This document shows, piece after piece, positions 1-11,045 of a stretch of 64,000 nucleotides of DNA. The translations under genes were made by a program, and so were the position numbers. Source of the DNA: Microvelia longipes (lineage: Eukaryota > Arthropoda > Insecta > Hemiptera > Veliidae); contig JACMZG010000008.1 in assembly GCA_018340805.1 (NCBI GenBank), positions 13,320,807-13,384,806 of the forward strand, read 5' to 3'. The first letter of the stretch is position 1. Every line of letters starts with the position of its first letter. The notes under the pieces are model-generated. The model was not told the DNA's origin and searched no databases. It was given only the letters and a program-made list of their open reading frames with translations.

Positions 1-314
1 CAAGCTTTATGAACCATGCGTAGGGGATCCGATCGCATACGCTAGAACTAGGGAGATGGAATCTAAATGGATCCCCCGATACGCGGTCTTTTTTGTGTGT
101 GTACCTTAAGAGACGATCGTATTTAACGGATAACCTTCTCGTCGAACTTTTATTTCACTTCTATATAACCGTTTTTGATCAAATAACTTTTGGAATATTA
201 TTTTTTTTTTAGTGTAGCTTTATTATTACGCAAAGAAATCACAATTTAAGTAAATATATTTTTTGTTTTAAACTTCCTTATAACCAAAAGTGAAGGTTTA
301 CTATACAAGACGCC
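1..314. other. Unannotated sequence, no gene recognised
   Basis: Moderately AT-rich DNA, slightly richer in GC over the first 100 bases, with short homopolymer T tracts around 200-210. I see no open frame, RNA gene or repeat that recurs elsewhere in the window. It lies upstream of the Neto-like exon and could be an earlier intron of that gene or intergenic DNA. Confidence 0.5.
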
Positions 315-566
315 ATGTTTTGGCGGGATCAGTTATCACTCGATCGACTAAACAAATACGCTGCAAGAACCGTGAAGTTAGTTGACCGTATTGTATACGT
401 ATTCTATACGATCCGCGGATCTAGAGTGTGTGTGAACGTACTAATTGTATACGATAATCTTTCTGAAGACATTGGAAGCAATTTAACTCGACTCTTAAGC
501 ACTGGGCTAACATTAAATTTTAAGGCCGAGAGAAGTAAGACTGAAGTAATTTTAACTATGATTTAA
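315..566 (+). CDS. Possible small unidentified open frame (83 codons)
   Basis: An ATG-initiated frame of 83 codons that is less AT-biased than its surroundings. It starts MFWRDQLSLDR and ends in a stop at 564-566. I do not recognise a domain, signal peptide or transmembrane segment. The ATG has an acceptable context (cgccATGt). No convincing splice donor is visible before the stop, so it would have to be a single-exon product or a terminal exon. It could equally be chance. Nothing in the neighbourhood supports a function. Confidence 0.15.
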   Translation: MFWRDQLSLDRLNKYAARTVKLVDRIVYVFYTIRGSRVCVNVLIVYDNLSEDIGSNLTRLLSTGLTLNFKAERSKTEVILTMI

Positions 567-1445
567 TCATGTTATTTTTAGGACAAGTTGCGATTATGCA
601 ATCGTAGTGTTTTTAGGTACCCAGTGCCAGATTTTAATACAGGTTTAAGGTAAAAAAGGAAGTTGTTTTGTAAAGAATTGCTGACTCCATGAATAGTTGT
701 AAAATTTTGATATTCTGCTCTATTGCGGGATAATTTAAAATAAAAGAGCATTGTCTTCTAATTACAATTAATAAATGTTCAAGGATTGTGTTGAATGAAA
801 ATGTTTCGCTGTGAGATAGAACTCGACGTATAAATAGCCTGTATATCACGGCCACAGTAATGTTTTTACATATAAAATACATGTAATGGTGTTGTTTTCC
901 CTTTTCGAAACCATTAAACTGGCTCTAATCTTTGGTTGTGCTAATTCTGTTCATGTTGAGAACAGTTTTAGGGTTGAGGTATAAATAAGGCTTTTGTGAA
1001 GAGAAATGCTTTATATTTTAGTGAAAGATTATAGTGCTTTTGAAAGGCTTGGGGGTGTCAATTCCAGAGCGTAGTTGTAAAATTTACTATCTCATCTAGT
1101 GTAGTTGAAAACTGAAACATGTAAAAACCAATCAAAGAGGATATTTTAAAGCCGAACACGATGCATTAATCACTGTTTAGATGAAGAGATGCTTTATAAA
1201 CCTGTCTTCTCTTCAGAGACCAAAAGCTTTTTACTCTGCCATTCATTACTTGATTATTATTAACTCCATTCATTAAACCCAGAAGCCTGTAAACCTTCTT
1301 TAACTTATAATTATTACTTCATTCCTTTTATCAAGCAATTCTCTTTGAAAAGTATCTAATTTATCATTTTATCAACTTGACCTGTCTCTCTTTTGAATAA
1401 ACCTATTGAAAATTTCGATCTTGCCACAATATGAAACTTTTCTGT
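567..1445. other. AT-rich sequence without a recognisable gene
   Basis: Noncoding-looking DNA. The only longer frame, on the minus strand at 634-882, is AT-driven and matches nothing I know. No repeats shared with the rest of the window were seen. Confidence 0.5.
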
Positions 1446-1660
1446 TCAGCCAAACCACTGCCAGACGCGGGGTTTAGTAGTGGGTTTTAACCCCGTGTCC
1501 AATCTCTTTGAGAGTGCAACCCCCCGACAGCTGTGTGAACGGATTGAACCCGGAGTTTCACCCTGAAACTCATTTTTAACGGTGTAAATACCGTGTAAAC
1601 AGTTAGGGTTGAATCCCCTAAGGGGGTTAAACACGGTGTTAACCCCGTCTAAACGAAGTT
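1446..1660. repeat. GC-richer MITE-like repeat with AACCCC motifs
   Basis: A sharply bounded GC-richer island in AT-rich DNA. The start (gacgcggggtttagtag) and end (ttaaccccgtctaaac) are partly inverted copies of each other, and the motif AACCCCGTG recurs inside in both orientations. Related sequence with the same GTTGAAC/AACCCC motifs lies at 21668-21860. This suggests a small non-autonomous DNA element. The 62-codon minus-strand frame through it is not regarded as coding. Confidence 0.4.
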
Positions 1661-2047
1661 TTTTTTTATTTTTATAAGATTTGTAGAGGTCTTAACACGG
1701 TTGTAAGACGCTGCTTTTTACTTCGTGAACGCTGTGTATTTATATTTTTATCTGTAACTAGTATCTATATAAATACAGGCCTTCGTCCGGTACCCGCCAC
1801 GCGGTCTCTGCCTGAGGTGCCGAGCCCGAATTATATTTTATCGTATTTTTAAAAAATCGGCAAAATTAGGTGTTGAAATATTTTATCAGGAAAGGGGTCC
1901 TTATTTGCGTTTGTTGTGAGCTAAATCAAATAGAACTAGTCCAGATTAAATAACGCAATTTTAAGTAAACAAAAAGTTAAATCCGTGGTAAATTACCGAA
2001 AAACAAAATACTGTTTTCCTTGCCTTTTGGGGCGTTGAATCAGAATC

Positions 2048-2127
<80 letters not shown>

Positions 2128-3356
2128 ATATATAATTATGTAATCGATTCCTCTTTCATATCCTTCATCCGAACAAACTCATAAGCTTCGTTTTTAATAT
2201 GCGAATTTGCCAAACAGTTATGCCATAAGTCCACCACTTAAAAATAAAAAAACGTTAACTTTTCTTCACCCACTACTGTACGTAGAGAAGAGTATTCTGA
2301 TTGACGGAGCGGAAAAAGTTGTTTAGATTTTTTCTAAAAAAAAGTCACCTGAAGCGGATAATTCAGGTAAAATATCGTTTAAGATATTTTAGGGGAACAT
2401 GATACTTTTTCTTCTTTTCTTTATATCTTCAGCCATAGTGAGGAAATGTTACAATCTTTTAAACGTTTTCTTTGGGAAGTTATTCTATTAGTTTGACATT
2501 GGGCTGATATTTTTACGATTCGAAATTCCTTTTATTTCGAATGTAAAATAGTATATGGGATTTAGTAGGGCAGGAATTTTTAGAAGAAACAAATGTTGTA
2601 TGAATAAATTTTATTTATTATTACAAATGTTATCTATGGAGAGCTATTAAAGCCTTTCTTCTGTACGTGCTTTGTATAATAAAACAAATTTGAAGAGTGG
2701 TTGTGTCTTGCTAAAAATGTTTTTTTTTTCTTCTTTTTGTAAATCGAAACAATAAATTACGTTAAATGATGTACAAGTAACGAATGTTACCATGTTAGTA
2801 AGAATAATGTAATGATTATTAGTTTTGATAAATGGCGTGTAAAGTTTCTATGATTATAATTCATTTAGTATTGCTGGACATGTCGCATATATATTTTTTT
2901 TTCAAATGGTAATTATGGTTTTTGTTTTTAATTTTTCTGGTGCATAATTTTATACTAAAGGACTCAATGGATAGTACGATTTTGTATTATCAAGTGATGT
3001 GTAACCACTAATATAACTACTACTTAGTTAGTTAACTTAGTTATACTAAATACTAACTGACCGCATAGTCTCTCTGACCGCATTACTTCTCTTCTACGAC
3101 ACAAGGATACGTAAGTATCCTTCTGTAGAGAGATAATCCATGTAAATTATATTAAAAAATAATAATGTACGCAAAATATTTTGTAAATAAAGGATATGTT
3201 TATAAAAAAAAATAGAAAATAGGTCACATTAAAAATAGTTTTTAATGTGACCGTTACTATGGTACTTTTATTTGGATCTTTAAGATAGGAGTAGAGTTCG
3301 TATTGATTAACAAGTCAAGGGATATAGTGTCTGCTTGCTTTTCTAATGTGCTGTAG
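1661..3356. other. Noncoding AT-rich stretch
   Basis: No gene recognised. It holds one (TA)n tract (separate entry) and a short GC-richer patch at about 1780-1832 that resembles other scattered GC patches in the window. The rest is plain AT-rich sequence. Confidence 0.5.
2051..2135. repeat. (TA)n microsatellite
   Basis: About 85 bases of almost pure TA dinucleotides, with two phase breaks (ttatat). Confidence 0.95.
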
Positions 3357-3842
3357 CCACAGAGATATTATTACCAGGGGGGCCCTACAGGGCCTATTAG
3401 TTTCTGAATTAGTGATAAAATTACTTAGTTTATATGCATTATATAAAAAGCTTCTCCCTCCACGGCACAAGACATTTTTTATTGTGGAGGGATAAACCTG
3501 GCTAATATTACATATGTATATTAATAATTGTATATTTTTTTTAAAAAAAAGGGGGTTTAAAAAAATAGGGTAAATTTTGAAACATCGAAAAAGTAACCTG
3601 ACAACCTTCGCTAAAAATATAATCAAATAATTAGTACAAAATTACATTACCTTACGTATCATAGAACGTTAAAAATACAATCAATGTGTAGAGCCGAAAT
3701 AAATTGATTTATTATAACCTTAACTTACTCTTAAAGAAGGGTTCAATGAGGTTACACAGAGCCCCTGAGAGTCCCAAAATGATGTTTCAGGTCTTTTAAG
3801 GCATTGAGATTGGCTATGACCCCTCTAGTATATATCTCTAGG
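3357..3842. mobile_element. MITE-like element, copy 1 (TIR AGAGATATTATTAC)
   Basis: The ends are inverted: CCACAGAGATATTATTACC at the left and CTAGTATATATCTCTAGG at the right. The hexamer CTGTAG flanks the left end and recurs just outside the right end, a possible target duplication. The internal sequence (GCCCCTGAGAG, the paired GGTTCAATGAGGTT-type segment) is shared with 19476-19797 and in part with 19980-20100. It has no coding capacity, so it is a non-autonomous DNA transposon. The superfamily is not determined. Confidence 0.6.
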
Positions 3843-3954
3843 ACTGTAGCCGAATGACTCTGGGTTATTAGATATGAGTAAATATATTAGATACTTAATA
3901 GATGGCAGTTACGTGCATTGGTATATATTGTATATATGTATAATATTGAATATT

Positions 3955-4225
3955 GGCAAGGCTAGTTATGTATATAGGTATATGTTCTATACGTATAGTT
4001 ATGTATATCTAATATACATAATAGCATGGCTAGTTATGAATAATGGTATTGTGTTGAATCTGTGAAATTATGTGCGTTGTCAAGGCTAGTTATGTATATA
4101 GGTATATTTTGTATATGTATAATTATGTATACTAGGCAAGGCTGGTTATTTATATAGGTATATTTTGTATATGTATAATTATGTATACTAGGCAAGGCGG
4201 TTATTTATATTAGTTATGTTGTATC
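3955..4225. repeat. ~57-bp tandem repeat
   Basis: About four imperfect copies of a unit beginning GGCAAGGCTAGTTATGTATA. The last two complete copies are nearly identical and 57 bases apart. The earlier copies are diverged. The plus-strand frame across it (3874-4065) is a by-product of the repeat. Confidence 0.75.
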
Positions 4226-5191
4226 CAAACAAAAACACTCCGTAAATAAATGGAGCCAAGTCTTGCGTAAAAAGTTATGATATTATAGTTTACGCCAAGT
4301 GAAGTATTCATTTGCTGTTTTGATAAATCTTGAGAGATATAGATAATTATATAATATCCGCAACGTATGCACACATTAGCTTTACAAAATTTAACTGTAA
4401 AGAAATTTCTGACTTGGCAAGATTGTAGAGGTAAAATTAATTAATCATGAATTTCTTCCTTTAATTAATATTGAAGTTTTTTTTTAAACAGGTGTTACCT
4501 ATTCACTTACTTTATTTCTAATTTAGTTTTTGTATCATTCTTCTTACAACCTAACATGTAAAATAATTAATTTTGCTTCTGAAATAATTATAACAATGGA
4601 TGCTTGAAACCATTAAGATTAAATTATTTAAATTTCTCAACTTACTTGATAAAGAATTAAGGAAAATATATCACTTATATAATACAGTCATTATATTATT
4701 GTTAGACATGGATTTTGTCATAGCACAAAATACTAAGTCACAAAATGTCTGTAATACTTTAGCATATAACATTTGTTATCAAACAATAGTAAAGAAAAAT
4801 TCATGTTTTTATTAGCATTGTTGCGTACAGTCTATTATTTACAATATTTAACCCTACCATAAGCCCTACACTGCGTGAGAGTTATTTGCGCTATGGCGGA
4901 AATAATCTCCAACTATGGTATAAATTATATTGAATTTAATTGAGCAATTATGTGACTTATTCCTCTAAAACTTTCAAATAAACTTCATGCTACTGGTCAA
5001 AAAATATAACAATACTTACAGGCATTACTTCAAGTTATATTTATTTAGGAAGCAAAATTTTCATTTTGTTTTCTAATTTTTTAAAAACCTGTAAAAACGT
5101 TTTAACCTAAAAAGTTAAAACTTTTTAGTTTGCAACTTACTTTTAGATCTTCTATAGCGGTTATTACATTGAGTTGACTTTTTTGTTTCAG
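4226..5191. other. Sequence upstream of exon A, no gene seen
   Basis: AT-rich DNA ending in a pyrimidine-rich splice acceptor (ttttttgtttcag, AG at 5190-5191) for the Neto-like exon. It is probably the preceding intron, because the exon begins in phase 1 and so needs an upstream coding exon. No such exon is recognisable here. Confidence 0.55.
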
Positions 5192-5305
5192 AGTTTACAA
5201 GATGTCGAGAATTTGAAATAGGAGATGAAAGTAAAATGGAGCTCTACTCCCCCAACTATCCTGGACTCTACCCAAATAAAACTGACTGTTATCGTTTGCT
5301 CCAAG
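5192..5305 (+). CDS. Neto-like CUB protein, exon with N-terminal third of a CUB domain
   Basis: This exon encodes the start of an extracellular CUB domain. A cysteine (codon 5203-5205) opens it, followed by the family hallmark YSPNYPGLYPN, then the second CUB cysteine in the segment DCYRLLQ. Acceptor: ttttgtttcag ending at 5191. Donor: CAAG followed by gtaac at 5306. The exon starts and ends in phase 1, and its end joins in frame and without gap to the exon at 36834. In family terms, Neto proteins are single-pass accessory subunits of kainate-type glutamate receptors and, at the insect neuromuscular junction, help cluster receptors. The assignment rests mainly on the second exon. The CUB fold itself is secure, while Neto identity is an inference. 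Confidence 0.8.
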
Positions 5306-5580
5306 GTAACTTTCAAGTATATTACTTAAAAATTCAATAAATATTTTTTACCTCCTTGCAATTTTATCGTTATGAACCTTCTCAAGTATTCATTCTAACT
5401 TGAGTACTTATCCTCCCACGTTGCGTCTACTTTTATTATAACTTTGCTAAAACACTGTTCAAAGTTAATAGTTCGTAACTTACCACGGGATAAAAGTGAG
5501 TTTTTGCTCCCTGGGCAATCAAGTTGGTTCCTAAGGCAAAAGCCAAAGGAACCATATATATATATATTATACCATATATA

Positions 5581-5609
5581 TTATATCCCGAGGCTTCCTC
5601 GGGATATAA
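5581..5609. repeat. Perfect 13-bp-stem hairpin
   Basis: TTATATCCCGAGG (5581-5593) and its exact complement CCTCGGGATATAA (5597-5609) are separated by CTT. No U-run follows that would suggest a terminator, and no such role is expected in an animal intron. It is possibly the core of a small palindromic element, because the motif CCCGAGG recurs at about 5627. Confidence 0.85.
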
Positions 5610-5893
5610 TAATTTATTTTGTTGGTTCCCGAGGTTTGCCTAAGTAACTATTATGTTCACGAGGCGAAGCTGAAAAAGTTAACAACTGCTCTGGAGTAAG
5701 AACTTGTTTCTCCCGTCGTAAGTTTAAGATTTTTACCTCTAGTAGAGAGAAAATAGTATAATAACAAACAGCAAGTTATAAAATTGTGTTATGCTTTATT
5801 ATAAAGTTACCTTTTGATATTTCGGACTTAAAATAATTCCTTACTTAGGTTGCTTCCCCAATTAACATAAAAGTTAATATAAATGTTTACCTA

Positions 5894-6104
5894 AAAAAAT
5901 AAAAAAAAATAAAATGCCCGTTTTAGGGCCTTTCGGCCCATCAGGGTATTCACCCTGCGGGAACCACCTCAGGTGGGTTGCATCTACTACACTCTAAGAA
6001 TTAATTAAAGTTGGTGAAATCATTTTAATACAAATACTATTCATAAAATCTTAGAGCATAGCCCGGGCTGCGAACCCCGGACCTCCGGTACCGAAATCGA
6101 ACGC
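5894..6104 (-). mobile_element. SINE family A, apparently full length
   Basis: Flanked by a perfect 13-bp target duplication AAATGTTTACCTA (5881-5893 and 6105-6117). Read on the minus strand it has a tRNA-like GC-rich head with the box-B-like GTCCGGGGTTCGCAGC, a conserved body (TTAATTAATTCTTAGAGTGT) and a 3' end GATGGGCCGAAAGGCCC-TAAAACGGGCAT followed by an (A/T)-rich tail. Other copies are at 35962-36163, 53935-54090 and 56507-56667. The head is compatible with RNA polymerase III transcription. Which LINE mobilised it cannot be told. Confidence 0.8.
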
Positions 6105-6749
6105 AAATGTTTACCTACTTGTTTCAATTAAACTCAATACAACTTCATACCAATACTACATACTTACCTACTTCATATCAATTAAACTTATATATGAACC
6201 AAATAAAATAAATTAATTCAAAAGATAAATGTATAAAGATTTTAATGACAAAAATAAGTAAAACAGCTGCGTGAGTAATCTCGCTATAAAAAAGTGTGGT
6301 CAGCTCATTTAGGGTTTTATTTTTTTCTAAACTAAGATTTTAACAATTCTATACCAAATCTTTACACTAGGACTTATTAATAAAAAATCTTTTTATCAAT
6401 TTACTTTAGTTATTTTTGAAAAATATTTTTTAAATAAATTCTTTGTTTTCATTTCATAAATATTGCAAGTCCTTTATAATATCAATTTAAATTTTTATTA
6501 TTCGATTTTAATAACTTGCTAAATAAATGTTTATTTTTTGTTTTTTAATGTATGTTAATTTTAAATTTATTCAACTTTTAATGTATGTTATTTTTAATTA
6601 CGATAATTAAATATCTTTTAAATATTGTTACCGTATTTAGTCGGCTAAGGTCTAAAACTTTTGCATTAAAGAGGTAAAGTTATAAATTATTGTCGATAAA
6701 ACTTATATTTACAAACTTATTATTTTATATTAAAAATATTTAAAAAGTG

Positions 6750-6830
6750 TGCGTCTCCTGTGCGAGAATCGAACTAGTAACCTTCAATTTAAGAGCTTAG
6801 ACCCTACCAACTGAGCTAAAGAGGAAACGC
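6750..6830 (-). pseudogene. tRNA-Lys-like pseudogene or tRNA-derived SINE head
   Basis: On the minus strand the sequence shows a box A (TTAGCTCAGTTGGTAGG), an anticodon-loop-like CTCTTAA consistent with Lys(CUU), and a box B (AGTTCGATTCTCG). The arms pair badly: the T-stem and acceptor stem have several mismatches, and the anticodon stem is weak. A functional tRNA is therefore unlikely. A decayed tRNA copy or SINE head is more plausible. Confidence 0.5.
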
Positions 6831-6925
6831 AAAGAAAAAGAAAAGTAGTTGTCATGGCAAACTAAGCTATTTTACTCCCGCAAGTTACTTTTTTCCCTGT
6901 AGATCCAGACCAGGAGATACAGGAG

Positions 6926-6952
6926 TACAGGGTACAGGAGTTGTACCCTGTA
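6926..6952. repeat. Perfect 11-bp-stem hairpin
   Basis: TACAGGGTACA and TGTACCCTGTA face each other across a 5-base loop (GGAGT). Confidence 0.85.
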
Positions 6953-6959
6953 CAAGAGT

Positions 6960-8835
6960 AAGAAAAGTGCACTCAAGAAAGTACGATCAACTCTGAAGGT
7001 TAAAACTTGTTAAATACTTGTACAGATGTTAAATTAAATTTAACATTTATGAGTTTTTATTTCTTTCTGACTGTTTTATTTACTTAATTTTAATTACGTA
7101 TGTTTATAAAATATAAAGTCTAATGTGCAACTTAAAAACAATATAATATTTTAAATTTAAAGACATATATTTGTTTTTGGCATTTTTATCATCTTTATTT
7201 AATAATTATTTAATTTACATTTACAAGGGTTTATTTTATTTTATTACAAGAACTTGTTTGCTCAACCTTTTCGTTGAATCAACATTAAAACATTTTAATT
7301 TAGTAATTTATTTTATTTATTTATTAAGTTTTTTAGAATATCATTTTCAAATAGCCTTTCAGGGTTCTTTTTCGAGTAGACTCCTCTAAATTTTCCTAAT
7401 TGTTTTTGCTTGTAAATCGGAAAAATTAATTACCAGTTTAGTTAATTAAAAAGTTTAATTAAATTTTAACAATTCGTTTCTTATTATTTCTATACTTCTC
7501 TTAGTCTAATAAGGTAGGTAGAGGAAGTATTGCGATGTAAATTAAATACAGATAAACTCGTTTGCGTCACTAACTTGAATCGGAACCATAATAGTCCTAA
7601 TTTAGTAGGGATTCAATGAAGTTTTTTAAACTCAACTGAAGTAGGTTCATTCATCCCGTATCTTGTAGATCAAAAATATAAAAAAGTTATTTTAAATTGG
7701 CCAAATAGAATTGGAGAAAAATGGTATTTTGACTACTTCTTTTTCCACTTTGTGCTGGCGCACCTACAGCCTAAACTACTGGATTTTGACGCATTCATTC
7801 CTACCCTTATAAAATTTCAAAATTCGACATTTCTAAGCTGAACTCGTTGTAGTAAGCTAGCAAACGGTAGTTTTATACGTTTACGCACATACAGTCTAAA
7901 CTACCAAGCAGATTTCGATATGTAAGGTCTTTTTAGATCCCTTTTTATGTCCGTGTGCATTCCTACCTGATAAAAGCTTAAATTCGTCATTCTATAAAAC
8001 TTGGTTTACTCTACTGACGCGTCGACAAGGAGGAGAAACTGATTATTGCCTCTCAATTCAAATGTGTTCCCTTAGTATTGTCAACGTTACAACTTGACGA
8101 ACCTACAACTTTTTTTGGACCAAAGACTTGGTGGTTTTTTCACCAACCACGTAGTTTTTGGTAAGATATAATTTATTTTTACTTATTAATTATTGTTGGT
8201 ATTATTTTCCTTAGGATCTTGAATAAAAGGAATGACTCACTAAGTCGATTTGTCATAACAAAAAGTGATAGATAGAAAAGTCTTTGATGCAGTTTGATGC
8301 ATTTGCCTGTAGACGACTGATTAGAGTAGGGAAAGGAAAAGATGCAGTTTAAAATAAATTATGAAACAAACAAATGTTTATGCTGTAGAGGGTATTAGTG
8401 AGGTTGTATAAGACAAAACAATATACTAGTAGATAAAATTGTACCTTGCTGTACAGAGAGATAATAAACAAATACAACGAAAGTAAAATAATCTTTTACA
8501 ATAATAATACTTATTAAATATTTCGAATGAAACAGAGGTAAAATTATAAAAGCCTAAACAGTTACTATTAAGTTGCTTTAGTACTAATATGAATTAGATT
8601 TAATTATAATTAACCTTGTTTTATTGACATATTTTTTTTTTATTTTGAGCCTATTTTTATTAACATTAATAGATTTTGGAGATAATAATGATTTAAAATT
8701 CAACGACTGATTAACATTTATGGTAGCATGTTACATTTAAAAGTGTTTTCTGTTCCGAGCGAGAACAGTGCATAATAATCTCTTCGAGATCCTGGACTGT
8801 GTTGCATTTATTATACTTGTACATATATACAGTGA
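6960..8835. other. Intronic AT-rich sequence, nothing recognised
   Basis: No coding exon, RNA gene or shared repeat identified. The 72-codon plus-strand frame at 7171-7389 is F/L/Y-rich and typical of chance frames in AT-rich DNA. Confidence 0.5.
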
Positions 8836-8875
8836 ATAATGAAAGAAAAGAAGTCTCTCCACAAAATTAAACTTT

Positions 8876-8926
8876 ATTGGCAAAGCGCTTTCAACCTAAA
8901 TAGAGGCCATCATCAGTGCAAAACCG
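8876..8926 (-). ncRNA. Hammerhead-ribozyme-like motif (minus strand)
   Basis: On the minus strand, CUGAUGA (8910-8916) is followed by a short pairable stem (GGCCU/AGGUU) and then GAAA (8889-8892). These are the conserved core boxes of a hammerhead ribozyme. PLEs are known to carry minimal hammerheads in their termini. Stems I and III are weak or very short here, so activity is uncertain. Confidence 0.4.
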
Positions 8927-9039
8927 TTGAGATGTAAAGAAGAAGAGAAATGAGTCTATGTTTTTCTATTAGATATGAGAGTCAGACTCTCATATCTAAT
9001 AGAAAAACATAGACTCACTTCTCTTTCTTTACATCTCAA

Positions 9040-9092
9040 CGGTTTTGCACTGATGATGGCCTCTAGTTAGGTTGAAAGCGCTTTGCCAATAA
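9040..9092 (+). ncRNA. Hammerhead-ribozyme-like motif (plus strand)
   Basis: Mirror image of the minus-strand motif: CTGATGA at 9050-9056, stem II GGCCT with AGGTT, GAAA at 9074-9077. The loop differs slightly from the other arm (CTAGTT instead of CTATTT). The related PLE end near 54888 has lost the CTGATGA box. Confidence 0.4.
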
Positions 9093-9132
9093 AGTTTTAT
9101 TTTGTGGAGAGACTTCTTTTCTTTCATTATTT

Positions 9133-11045
9133 ATAATGGACTCCATTCACGCTCACTCTAAGGATATATATACAGTGTTACATATATATTATAACATTTA
9201 ATTTTATTTAAGTAGGATATACAGACCCCAATGATTTAATCGATTTTGTGTAATTACAAGGTAAAAATACCTACTGTTAATAGTTTATCATGTAAATAAT
9301 TAATCCAAGGAACGAGACTGACTGACTCCATGCTGATGTGCTTTGTGGCAAGGTTGGGTGATCATATGCAATATTAGTGCTCATTTATGCTTTCAAAATG
9401 CATAAATCCATTTTGTTCTAACAGCAATTGCTAAGGAATTTGTAGTGTCCTCCTGCTTTCTCTTTATAGTATTTTTTTTGTCTATTCAGTAGAGAAGATA
9501 TATTCTTTTCTTAATGTGCCGTCGTGACGACATAACATGCATGATGAATCTTCTTTTTTTATTTAAATATCTTGAAATATTGAATAATAATTTTAGTTTT
9601 GTAGTTTAATAACTTTATACTCGTTCTAATATTTTTATGTATTGTTGTTCTTGAGATACTTCTTACAGTTGAAATATAAACTTCTTTATAGTAATAAGAA
9701 GTTTATTTCTCTCATACTGATTTTGATGAAGTTAATAGAGATAAATGCCTTAGAATTAGTTTAAATTAAATTTACATTTTTCCAAATTTAAGTATTTTAA
9801 ACAGGGCAGGCAATCATAAATAAACTTTTTTGTAATAGAGCAGTTATTAGTACTAATTTTAATGTTATACTAATTTGTAATAAGAAGTTTACATTTCAAG
9901 ATCTAAACTTTATTGATTTGGGGTATTTTTGTTATTCCCTCACTCCGTATCATATTAACTGTCAATTTCACGCCATTTTCACATATTTTCTTGTTAAAAA
10001 AAACTTTTATTTCATTTTGCAGAAAAAAAAAAACTTTTTACTTTGTGTTCATTGATTCGTATCCACCTCACGAGACATGTCTCTTTTTTCCCCCAAGACA
10101 GTTTATTTGGGATAAAAAGACAAACACAAAAAAAATCAAAGGTAAAATATTGACTTATACGAAAGGAAAATCACGCTAAGGATTCTTTTTACTTCCTACA
10201 AAGAAATTCCTTTTAGGGAGCTTTTTTAGGATCTTTTGTGTTTTTTAAAACTCTTGCGAATGATATTCTTTTGAAAGTTATTTGAGATACTTGCTTCTAG
10301 CTTTATCAAATCGTCATTATACTGTACAAACCTTTTTTTTTTATTTTAGACAAAAAAGTCAAAATCTCATCTTTAAATCATCAAAGGATTTTTTTAAAAG
10401 ATTTTCTTATTAAACTTTTGATTAATCCTTACTTTTTAAAATTAAAAATAAATAAAGTGTAAGAAAAAGGAAATATTGCTAATTAGCAAGTATAAAGAGC
10501 CTTTTCTTATTACTCAAAGGATAGAGAAGTATCTTAAGTAATTCATAAAAGTTTGATCTCCTTATTTTTAATTATTGGCTCTTTAAAGAGCCAATAAATT
10601 GTTGAAGTGATTTTTTCGCTTAAAATTGAGTAATGTTACTTTATTTTACAATAATTACCTAAGTCTTATTATTTAACATGATATTTTCTCACTTCATGCT
10701 TCAAATAATATTTTAATTAAGTCTTGAAGTTAAGGACTTAGTTTTGTTTTAATTAATCAATGCATCAATACACTGTTAATGTAGTAAATAATACTAATTG
10801 AAATTTGCGATGTATACTGGATAAAGAAGTTTATTTACTTTTACTTCATTTAACGTTAGGTAAGAAGGAAAAGTAAATATAGTGAATGAAATAAATTATA
10901 ATTATATAATATATTAATATAATTAAAAAAATATTTATTAATTAATATATATTTAATTAAGAAATTAAATATTATTAAATGTAATGAAGTAAAGTAATGT
11001 GTGCGCTTTCACTACTTAACATATAAAGCGATAATCTACCCTAAT
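9133..11045. other. Intronic AT-rich sequence
   Basis: No gene recognised. The 88-codon frame at 9913-10179 is F/K-rich and not convincing. It contains one perfect palindrome (separate entry). Confidence 0.5.
10572..10597. repeat. Perfect 26-bp palindrome
   Basis: Perfect dyad centred on CTTTAAAG, with half-site TTATTGGCTCTTT. It contains CCAAT/ATTGG in both orientations, but no promoter context is apparent. Confidence 0.85.

Larger units (their letters stand above)
8836..9132. mobile_element. Head-to-head pair of Penelope-like 3' termini forming a 297-bp hairpin
   Basis: The segment is an inverted repeat centred on 8984 with only a 3-base loop and few mismatches. Each arm holds the same terminal sequence: an ACATCTCAACGG block, then CTGATGATGGCC, GGTTGAAAGCGC, CCAATAAAGTTTTATTTTG and GTGGAGAGAC. 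The same terminus follows a GIY-YIG coding relic at 54227-54995, which identifies it as the 3' end of a Penelope-like element (PLE). PLE ends are known to form inverted or tandem terminal structures. Here two copies are back to back with no coding sequence left. Confidence 0.7.

Noticed and set aside
5581..5609. Rho-independent terminator
   Set aside because: A strong stem but no following T run, and the context is an animal intron.
6750..6830. Functional tRNA-Lys gene
   Set aside because: Box A and box B are good, but the acceptor, anticodon and T stems do not pair properly.
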